Positions 48,950 to 64,000 of a DNA stretch of 64,000 nucleotides are shown here, piece after piece. A model generated the notes under the pieces. That model saw only the letters and a list, made by a program, of their open reading frames with translations. It had not been told where the DNA came from and did no database searches. This stretch comes from Leptoclinus maculatus (taxonomy: Eukaryota > Chordata > Actinopteri > Perciformes > Stichaeidae), in assembly GCA_032191485.1 (NCBI GenBank), contig JAVDOI010000006.1, positions 9,840,056 through 9,904,055 of the forward strand, read 5' to 3'. Every line of letters starts with the position of its first letter. Positions within the stretch are counted from its first letter, which is position 1. A program made the position numbers and the translations under genes.

Positions 48950-49826
48950 CAATGAGAAAAGAGGATGAGAGCTGTGACAACAACAGACGGGTTTTTCAAA
49001 GAGCCACACGTGGTTGGAAAGTTTGTTTAAGAAAACTTTGAGTTGTAGTTCAGTCAGGATCACAAGAAGAATGGAGCGGTTGTCATTGAGTGTGTATCAT
49101 CGTCTCAGAGAGATAGAGCCCTGAAGATTTGTGTGTTCGGAGATTATAGCAGTTTGACTTGCTTCCCTCTCGAGTCATAAGTAAGGAAGAAGGGAGTAGT
49201 GAGTGGCGTTGGTGTCATTTCGGGATATTGCAGGTGTTTGTGAGGCACGAAAGACTGACAAGATTCTGAGATGGGGAGAAGGAGGACAGTAATTCGGTGT
49301 GTTCGCCTCTCGAAGAGGAATTGCAGGATGAGGCCATATGAAAGGACTCCTCTCAGATGTTGCTGGTGTCAGGAATATGGTCATGTCGCTTCAGTAGAGG
49401 AGTCAGGAGATGTGGGAAGGAGGAGTGCAAAGTGAGGGAAATCACAATGCAGGGTCACATGCTCAAGCTGCTCAGCGAATGAAGAGAGACGACAAAATGG
49501 TTGCAGTACGAGAGGAACCGGTGCGGAAACGAAATTAAGCTGATCAGATCATCTTTATGGACAAAAAATTGATTTTTTTGTCATTTATTGCCATGGTTGT
49601 AAATTGTGCTGTTGAAATACAGGGGAGGTCGGAGAGGACTAAAATGATAAGGTTCTTGTGGACATATCTAGTGAAGATCTAGATACTACACTTGCACTCA
49701 ACAGAAGAGGAAGAACGTCGGACTTGGGACTTCTACAAACAGCAATGGAGTAGTTCCACAAGGTGGCAGCAATGTAACATAACAGATGCCGGGTGCCGTA
49801 AAATCCCAAAAGAAGAAGAAGAAGCT
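48950..49826 (+). mobile_element. Decayed non-LTR retrotransposon: ORF1 zinc-knuckle relic plus 3' tail
   Basis: On the + strand 49355-49393 encodes RCCWCQEYGHVAS, the start of a CCHC zinc knuckle typical of LINE ORF1 proteins. The downstream part (RCGKEEC, around 49410-49431) is in another frame, so the gene is broken by a frameshift, and stops occur upstream. At 49760-49826 a 3' end reads aggtggcagcaatg, gatgccgggtgccgtaaaat and ends in (GAA)n, a tail I associate with fish L1/Tx1-like elements. Only about 330 bases separate the two, so the reverse-transcriptase ORF is missing. It is antisense to ppfia4. Confidence 0.65.
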
Positions 49827-51708
49827 GCAGGTGTGTCTGCGGCAGCAGGAGGGCAGAGCTCCATGTTCAGAAAGATGACGCTCCGGAAATGAAACCTTAT
49901 AAATGTTTGCGTTCACTTCAAGTTTGCGCAATCCAATTAATGATCACATATGGCGTGTGGTTGTAATCAGAGTTGTTGTATCTGGGAATAGTAAAAATAA
50001 AGTTGCATCTATATTAATTAATTACTGATTTAATGCACCCATTCGCCAATACGCTGAGTCTGGCTATAACATGCTAAATGCTAGCATGCTCAGGCTGATC
50101 CACCAACAGTGCCTGTGTAAACTGAGGACCTTCTACCTCCAGTGAGGTAAAGAAGTGTAGGCCGCCGTGGTGTCCATAGCTCCTTTTATAAATGTATCAT
50201 TTTATTGATGATCAGTTGTTTGTACAGACTGCAGAGCGCCCGTCTGTTGGTTTGGGCAGATGAGGTCTTGTTGCTGATTGTGTTCCACATGTGTATAAAT
50301 TGAGATTCATGCGATCCATTTTGTAGCCTGAAGATGTAATTTAACAGTAATATCGTACCCCCCCCCTTTTTTAAATAATGTAATGCAGAAACGTTTATTC
50401 AGAGTACGTTTTCACTGACATACTTTTTACGTTTACATTTATACACATGTACGGTTGAGTAATATTTCTTAAAAGTAACAGTACTTTTACTTGAGTACAA
50501 TATTCTAGTCGGCCACTCTTTCCACATCTGAAAAAACAGAGCAGGATTTGGACTTAAACTGGTGCTGAGACACGTCCACAATGTATTAACAACGGTCCAG
50601 CTGAAATAGGACAAGAATATACAAAATCCATTAGACGGAAAATAAAAAATAACCGTCAGTCTGTGTTATTCTTTCCCATTACCAACAAATGTGCAACACT
50701 GAATATGGAATGTCTAAACATATCATTTGATGGTAACTGAAACCATTATGAACGGCCCTGATCACACATTCCAGTATATTGTCCAAAAAGCAAATGCAAT
50801 GGTGTGAAAACAGTGTCATCTTACTCTCTCTGACAATCAAAGCACATCCATAAAATCCAGTCAGTGATGATAGAGGGACTTATCATTATCAAAGAGAGAC
50901 AATAGATTATTCAAAATGAATTGTTAGCCGTGTTACAAAAGTATATTTCACTTGAGAGCCATTTGATTTATTGATATTCATTCTTCACGCTCCTCAGTTT
51001 TGACAGATGGCTTTGCACTTCACTGAAGCTTTTAAGCACTCCAGACGTCCTTTATAGCCACATTTGAAAAACTCGACCGTTGAGCGACTAGAATTTGGAC
51101 CGCAATGGTTTCTGGTTGGTTTGGATCCACTCAGTCGGTCAGACACGGCATGTTTTAAGCAATTTTCAGTCCAGGATTCACTCATTTTGTACAAACGAAT
51201 TGCACGGCATAGAGTGCAGACGCAACTCTGAGATACTGTTCACTCCTTTGTTAATATCTACTGCAATAGTGTCATTTAGATGTTGTAACAAGATAACATC
51301 AAAGTAGTTGTACTGAATAGGATGAATACATAAAATAGGTTTTGAGACCTTATGGAGCAATGACACCCTTCCTTAGACACACATTTAAAGGTTTAGTTCA
51401 CCACAACAATACGAGTCAGTATCTATACATCCCCAAGTCTGTTGAGCGTGCAGTTTGTTACTTCATGCATCACAGCTGTCTCCCACACTATTCGAGACAG
51501 CACCACAAACAACCACGTATTGCAAATTTGATGGACATTTTATGCTCTTTTGGAGCTGTAAAAAGATTGCTCCACTAACTTTAATCTTTTGGGAGAAGGC
51601 TGTGATGGAACTGCAGCACTAACCTGCTGTGTGTTTGATTATTACAGTATATAAACTTTAATAGCTCTTTACCTCATTCTGGGGTGAACTAGTCCTTTAA
51701 GGAGCATA

Positions 51709-51802
51709 TATATACATATATATATATATATACACATCTATATATGTACAGTATGTATATATACATATACTGTATATATATATATACTATATATATATAT
51801 AT
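51709..51802. repeat. AT-rich (ATATAC)n array
   Basis: Imperfect alternation of atatat and tacatat units, partly self-complementary. Confidence 0.85.
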
Positions 51803-54137
51803 AGCTCTTGCAAAAAACAATAATTGATATTAAAATAGTAGAAACCAGTAAGAGAGTATCTATAGAGTATACTGTACCTGACTGAATATCTGATATCTAT
51901 CAACTGGATGTAATACACCACACCTGTCCACTACTGCAAAGACAGCATTTTAATGCATTTGTAAAGAGTTTTATAAATCCTGACAGTGTCAGATGTCTTT
52001 AGCTGAAAATGATAAGCCTCACCTGCTCTGGTTTGGGATTATAATGTCTCCACATTCTATCTCGCTCAAATAAATCATAATAGCGTAAACTGATCCCCAC
52101 ACGAGTCCCTCCAGATCAGTGGAAGAGAATGGGTGAAATGTGAGTCCCAGCTTCTGCCCTTCCTGTACTAACTAATATTTGAAGTTCTGTCTCGCTGCTA
52201 CCTGTGCAGTCAATTTCCCGTTCTCCAAGTCCCATACGTTATCCACTTGCCCATATGACTTTCTGTTATTCTGTCTGCCATTGATTAGATTTACACGAGG
52301 CAAGAGGCCAACAGTGCTACTGTTACAGTGTAAGAGCCAGTGACACACAGCTTCTGCTGGAAGTTCATTTTTAATATTTTCTGTGGTTTGATCACACAGA
52401 GATTTGGTGGCTCTTTGTTTACTAAAGTGTGTACATCTGTTAGAGCGCCAGTGTGTATGTGAGTCAGTGTGTGTGTGTGTGTGTGTGTGCATGTTGTTTT
52501 AACATCTCTTGGTGCTTTGTTGGCATTTCTTGTAAGCTTGGCTTTAGTCCAAGCCTAATACCAGGCTTATGCTCTCTCTTCTTGTCTCAAACACAGACAC
52601 AGCTTTTAAAGTCCTGGTGCTCCCTGCAGGAATGACACTGCATTCTTGGTCTTACGTTTCTCACTGATGACCCAAACATTGCACACATGACTAAGAAATT
52701 CTACTTTGAAGTTGGTATTGGCAACATTCCACTTGGCTGCCCTTTAAAAAATATGGTGGAGCATAAAGTGCTAGGCCTGGGTAACTTGCCATCAATACAC
52801 CTGACGCCTGTCTGAGCCTATCAAGAAGACCGGTGTAACCAGAACAGATGTGATTGGATGACACTTATAAGTTATGAAGAGTGTCTCTAACCATAAGAAA
52901 TTGATTAATATCCCAATTTTAGGGCAAGATATTGTATGCCTTGTATGAGACAGATGTTGGTCTTTAGTTTCACAGTGATGAACTGGTGATAATGGCCAAT
53001 AAAGTTCTGGTCTCTCCGGTTGTCACTGGTCTACTACACCACCAAGCTGGGTGGGCCGATCCTAAAGTGGGTGTTTTATGAATATTCACTCTTCTTGCCT
53101 TTAATCTGGGAAAAAGGATGCACAGACTGATGCGCAGTTCAGAGTTTTTTATTACCCGCAAACCTCCAACTTTATGCATTATATAGTAGCGCAGTTGTCA
53201 GGTCTGGACAAGGACAGAGACAAGCGGACCTGAGTGTGGTATGTGTGCTAGAGAGAAACAGAGAGAGGGGAAGAGAAGGTGGACTATTGCACGTAATGTT
53301 TCCTCGCATCACCACTGACTGGTAAGTAAGTTTATATAAATAAATCAAACTAAGATGCGGAATATAAAAAAATTGTCAGGAGCAAAAATTTGGAGTGTCA
53401 TCACACAAATGTGTCTCTTTAAATTCGCCCCCTGTGCTTTTAACATTTGCCCTATTAACTGACCTGTTGTGTTTTTTCTTTAAGATAAAGAGAACATTAC
53501 ATTGTAGTGTGACAGCTGAACTGAGTTGATAATAATAATCTAAACAACAGAATCCCGATCTGCGACAAACGCTCGCATTCTTCCACACAAACTCTCACAA
53601 AATGATGTGGATCTCTGTTGACCCTGAGCATCACGTTGCAGGCAAAAAACAAGTCAGGAGAGGGAAGAGAGAGGGAAGGAGCATCGGGAGGAAAAGGGGG
53701 AAAATGGGTCAGCGTGTTCATTTTACTTTCCCTTATTCCACAGGGGCGCACAAATAGACAGGAGCTCAGCCCAAATCCACCAAAAGATGTTCGAGCTCAC
53801 TGCCTCTTTCAATCATGGCAAACAGGCTCAACCGCCACCTCTCGCACTCTCTGTTTCATCCCTTCATCCTTCTGCCTTTCAGGAGCTCTGTGCTTCTCCC
53901 CACAAACTGCTTGAATGCTAAAAAACACAAATGTGTGAAACATGCACTGACAAATAACCAAGAATAGATAACGGTATAAATACATAGGGTTATTATATAA
54001 CAGAACAGACGAGTGTTATATATAAAGTACAACACATCTCTGTCTAGACAAAAAAACATCTCTTTAATTTCTTATGGAGGTCTGTCTAACGTCTTCCCAC
54101 GGGCAGCTTCTACCTGCTTTGGCTTTTATTCTCTTTT

Positions 54138-54139
<2 letters not shown>

Positions 54140-54223
<84 letters not shown>
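54140..54223. repeat. (CA)~42 microsatellite
   Basis: CA tract with a single CG interruption near 54170. Confidence 0.95.
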
Positions 54224-54226
<3 letters not shown>

Positions 54227-54373
54227 CTGTTGCTCTGTGCACTATGCAATCCTAACCCCCCCCCCCCCAAAACTGTATGAGCTATGAAAAATCCTGGGAT
54301 GTTTATTAAACTTTATACAGTCAGATACAGAGAGCAGCTCTTTGACGACACAACGTCAACATCTGTCAGAGAG

Positions 54374-54419
<46 letters not shown>

Positions 54420-56749
54420 AGGTTCTGGCGTCTGGAGGAACGTAGCTCCTCTGCCTTCAATCACAATGTGAGATAGCAAGCGGTTACCAAACACCCAGAG
54501 CCCAGACATTGTAAAGGGATTTCTCCCCTTCGCTTCCTTAAGCAGTTTGGGATTAAAGGATGAAAAAAATGCTGTGTGTGTAGAGAGAGAGAGAGAGAGA
54601 GATTGGAGTGCAGACACACACACGCAATCACAAAAAAAGATATGGTCTATTGTGAGTGCCTCGTCCTTCTGTGTGTGTGTTTTTTGTATTTTGCCCAGAG
54701 GTCAGCACTGTTGACCAACACCACACACCTGAACTTTGTCTGAAAAAGGAAAGATGAATGACAACTTCTCATGTTCAGCACAACCCCACATTTGATCTCA
54801 ACAATACGTCTGCCCTGTCTGATGCAAATATACAGAAAGCGTGAATGTGTGTTTGACAACGTGTGGGCACTTGCGAGGCAGGTGCTTTAGCAGTCATCAC
54901 AAAGGACGTGATCATTTTTCGACTTGCCAGTTATTTCAGCTGTAAAGCTGTGGTTAAGGGAACAGACAGTGAGTACTTTGAGGACTTCGGTCCTTCATTC
55001 GTCGGCACTGGCCAACAGTATTCATAGCACTTCTAAAAGCTCCAGTTTAACATGCAGCAGTGGAGCACTATGGTGCTAAATTCCTCTAAAAGTTTCCTGC
55101 TGAAGCTGCCTCAGTATCGCATCTCTTCTCAAAGTTAAAACTGGCTAAGTAAGTAAATACTGAACTTCAAAAGACTTCCTTCCAGTACCTTGCACCTTAT
55201 AAATGGACTTAAATTTAAAGCGGGAAAGTCTCATCCCACTGGATGAATTTAAACTTTTTAAACCTTTTTGGAAGTCTTTGATTGTTTCTGATGCTGTTGG
55301 TATTTGCTTGTGTGTGACTGGATGTGTTTTGTTTTCTCTGGAGATCTTAAAGTACTTCTCTTGAAAACTGCACAACTAATGACGTAGCTATTTTAATGAC
55401 TTCACTGAGTAATTACGTAATCGCTGTTAAAGGTCCACAGTGGCATCCTGACTAGAATCATGTCAGCATCACTCAAAGATCCCTCTTTGATCCAAAGCGT
55501 TGTGAAAAATGTATGATCATCGTCTCTTTTATAGGACAGCAAGACAGAAGAGGATTCACCTCAAAAAAAAGTATCCGCTGAGTTGCATCTCTTTCCCAAT
55601 GTAAGTCTATATGTGACAAAGTGTTTTTGGGCACCATGGCGTCACATGACGAACCCAGAAGTTCCACCGTTTGCCACTGTAAAATGTGCTTCAAAGCCTG
55701 GCGCTCCTCCTCGGGGCTTGGTAGCTACCTAATGACACCACAATTAACAATTTAAATGACACATTTATTTCTGTGCAGATTTCTTTGGTTTTGCAACGTA
55801 TTTTTTCAATTTTTTCCTGTTCACTGATTGAATGTTGTTTACCAGTTGCAAACATTTCTGCAATGTAACCAGGAAATCTGTTGTTTGGAGTACAATATTT
55901 ACTTTTCTCCTTTAGAAAAGTCTCTCTAACACATGATTTCTTTCACACCTACTCTGTTTGCCTTCACTCACAGTATAACTTATTTGTCTCTGCAGCTTGA
56001 TATTGGGAATTTGGGGAAAATAGAAAAGTATTTTGATCGATGAAAAAGCGGGGTGATTACAGATCCAGTAAATCATGCCTTCATATAAATGAATGCACTG
56101 AGCAACAAACAGCCTCTTAACTCCTTCTATGTGTGGGCAGACTAACAAGACAGAAGGCTGAGGCCAATACAAAAATAAACCAATGTCTGCCAAAGCTCGA
56201 CAACAGTGACAGTGACATCGTCTCTGTGATCGTCAGTTGGTGGGAGGACAGGAAAAGAGGAAAATATGTGACTAAGAATGAAAGGAAAGAGATGGAAACT
56301 GTAAACATGACTATCGACTCATTCACACATTGTGTGCACATCGCCAGCGATCACATTGTATTTTGCATCTCGGAAAGACCAGCAAACCTTGAGTAGATGA
56401 ATTCATCATGTTTCTTCAGCACAGAAGTAGGCGTTAGTTAGTTAGCACTGCCTCAGTGCAGACACTAGAATCACTTAGTCTGTTTTTCCTCCTGTTATTC
56501 AGTAATTATGACAGAAACACTTTCCCCTTCACTCAGAAAACAAGGATCTCGTTTGAGCTACAGGAATGTGGTACATGTTCTACAACGCAAGAGCGGAAAA
56601 AGATTCGCTTCGCCAGTAAACCCTCAGAAATGATAATGAGAGAAGAAGAAGAAGGAGATACCTCATCAGAGATCGTATATAGAGTGGCTGAGCTCCAAAA
56701 GACACTAAATCTCGGTCATTCACTAAGGAGTGCCGTGCTGAAGATGAAT

Positions 56750-57190
56750 GCAGGGCCCGGGACGGGAGAATGAGTGAGTCCCCCGGGGAGACTCGGATAT
56801 CACAGCTCTGTAACTCTTCACCACTGCAGAGAGAGCGAGGCCTCAAACAGCACAGAGGTGGACTCGACCTTGCTCCGACGAGTCTTTTTACGCACACCGA
56901 CCGCCGCCAACACCTTTGCCGGGGTGTTGGCCCCGTAGGCAGTGAGTAATCTGTTGCCATGACGCCGCACCGCACACTGCGGGGCCGTCCCCACGGCAAC
57001 GGCTCATTAGGAAAGTGGAGTGTTTGAGCAGCACGCGAACTTCGCATGAATGTCTCATCAGGCGAACGCAGACGCACGTCCCGACAAAACACGAATCAAT
57101 GCACAAAGCCGCCCGAGAGATATTCCTTCTGTATAATGATGTGACAGCTCTCGAGACCGGGGGAGTGAAGCCGCTGACTGCAGCACAGAT
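56750..57190. promoter_or_regulatory. CpG-rich island in the ppfia4 5' region
   Basis: CpG dinucleotides are much denser than in flanking DNA (gcccgggacggg, gaccgccgcc, gacgccgcaccgcac, acggcaacgg). A 170-codon minus-strand frame and a 102-codon plus-strand frame cross it, but neither resembles a known protein. It could be an internal ppfia4 promoter or the promoter of an unrecognised transcript. Confidence 0.45.
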
Positions 57191-58438
57191 CTCCACCCTG
57201 ACTGGAGGAGCAACTCTCACTGAAAACTTTAAAAAAAAAAAAAAGCTTCTCCATTCAGAATGCAGAACGTGGAGAGCAAATAAAGAAAAGCAAACACGTT
57301 TGTATCTTTTTCTTCATGGCTGAGAGTGATGTAGTAAAATTAGGCTTCTGCATAATCATTGTGAGTCTTTGGCAAATCAGCCTAAGTGAAGCACATTAGG
57401 GATAATGCCAAGACTGACTGAAGTCGTGCCAGCTCTGGACTCACCTCTGAAGCGCTGATAACACAACAGCAAATGCGCTCGGCGTGAATACAACTCAGTA
57501 AATCCCAAGCTGAACACCTTGGAAAAAGGGGATTTCTATGTGAAATACCCAAGCAAAAGTGAATCTAGAAGTTTTAACCACTTTTGAAGGGATTTAAATG
57601 AAACCTGGCAAGAAAAAAACATGCAAATCAAAAGTAATTTAAAACCCTGACTATTGTCCATGAAGTTGATTGACACAGCAAAAGCATTTTCACTGCATAG
57701 CTGACACATCAACTCTCTGTCTGTGTTTTCCAAAATATCATTTTCTTATGCTCGGCAAACAAATGTGTCAAATCTTTGTGAGTTTTCCGACTTTCTCTTC
57801 TCCTCTGTTCCCATTGAAGGCCTGAGCCCAGAATAGCATCCAATTCGTGTATCCAGGTTTTCTTCATTTAAGAAAAACAAGACCTGCTCCAGAAAGAGGG
57901 ACAAAGAAAGAGAGGAAGGAAGAGAAGGGAATACTTCCTCCGCTCGGATGAAAGGAGATACACAAAGAGTTTTTGTTGTGCATCAGCAGAGTCGAGTCTC
58001 TCACAATAATCATACAAGCACGCACAGCAGTCACAGAAAAAGAGAGAATTCCCCACCAGTGCGTGACAGATATATTGACAGATGTATTCATCTCTTTTTT
58101 TTCTTGGACAGTTGGAGGTTGAAAACATGCAACTAGCCACATTAACCAGGGAAAAGCCTTATTGGAGGGAGGGGGTGTGCCCACATTTCTAAACCGATAT
58201 GCAATTTACATCACTGCAAAGCATTACTCATTGTTCACAGCTTGATTTAGGCATGGTGGGGAAAAGGAGGAAGAGGTGGAGGTGAGGCCATATCTCAGTC
58301 CTAGAAAAGAGTCATCAGCACTGAAATCAATACTCAGGCAAGGACACGTGGAGACCACAGAGAGAGAGAGAGCTATTAGAGCTGGAGACAATCCTTTACC
58401 AGTAACATCCACAAACCCTACAGGTGGTGAGTCCCTAC

Positions 58439-58501
58439 CTGGTACATGTAGGTGGTAAAGTGGGTCCCATTCAGAAGGTGGATCTTCACTGTTGGGTTCA
58501 T
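58439..58501 (-). CDS. Candidate alternative first coding exon of ppfia4
   Basis: On the minus strand cttcaccATG opens 21 codons (MNPTVKIHLLNG… ending TYMYQ) and ends at CAG|gtaggg, a good donor, in phase 0. The first recognised liprin exon (47994-48095) also starts in phase 0 and in human follows a codon for Gln, so splicing would be seamless. Sequence upstream looks like a 5' UTR. The peptide resembles nothing I recognise. It may instead belong to another gene or be chance. Confidence 0.4.

Positions 58502-64000
<5,499 letters not shown>

Larger units (their letters stand above)
48096..58438 (-). other. Long putative ppfia4 5' intron
   Basis: Ten kilobases without a recognisable exon separate the first coiled-coil exon from the candidate exon at 58,439. 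The stretch contains a decayed LINE (about 48.95-49.83 kb), AT-rich ATATAC arrays (51709-51802), a (CA)42 tract (54140-54223), (AT)14 (54378-54406) and a CpG-rich island (56.75-57.19 kb). The frames listed here have no domain resemblance. Confidence 0.6.

Noticed and set aside
56580..57092. 170-codon minus-strand frame over the CpG island
   Set aside because: No domain, no convincing splice context, and length explained by high GC content.

Overview
This is nuclear DNA from a ray-finned fish, probably a spiny-rayed (percomorph) teleost. It has vertebrate split genes with short introns, very dense (CA/GT)n microsatellites, and repeat families I associate with teleosts. No bacterial, phage, CRISPR or organelle features were found. 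Exon boundaries were read by hand from splice signals, reading phase and remembered family sequences; no alignment was run.

Four genes are recognisable. (1) sort1 (sortilin), + strand, about 434-13,885: the last 19 coding exons, with the 5' end outside the window. (2) mdm4 (MdmX), + strand, 5' exon ending at 14,816 and coding 15,463-19,300: complete, 487 codons, behind a CpG-rich promoter and several upstream ORFs. (3) myog (myogenin), + strand, 29,170-30,679: complete, three exons, with a compact promoter carrying MEF3, MEF2, TATA-like and E-box motifs. (4) ppfia4 (liprin-alpha-4), - strand, 48,095 down to 33,020: 29 coding exons from the first coiled coil to the C-terminus, tail-to-tail with myog. 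A candidate alternative first coding exon lies at 58,439-58,501.

Layout: 1-11.4 kb sort1 exons, with a 2.9-kb intron (6.84-9.76 kb) full of nested repeats; 11.4-13.9 kb sort1 3' UTR; 14.2-14.5 kb a MITE-like element; 14.6-21.2 kb mdm4 with a long 3' UTR; 21.2-28.9 kb intergenic with old repeats and one candidate conserved element; 28.9-31.4 kb myog; 31.4-48.1 kb ppfia4; 48.1-58.4 kb a long putative ppfia4 intron with a decayed LINE and a CpG-rich island; 58.5-64 kb no recognisable gene.

The genes do not form one pathway. Sortilin is a sorting receptor, MdmX a p53 inhibitor, myogenin a muscle differentiation factor and liprin-alpha a presynaptic scaffold. No wholly new system was found. The most interesting signals are regulatory: a uORF whose stop overlaps the mdm4 start codon; long UG tracts abutting 3' splice sites in sort1 and ppfia4; a possible alternative ppfia4 N-terminus; and a short ppfia4 intron that, if retained, encodes a different C-terminus.
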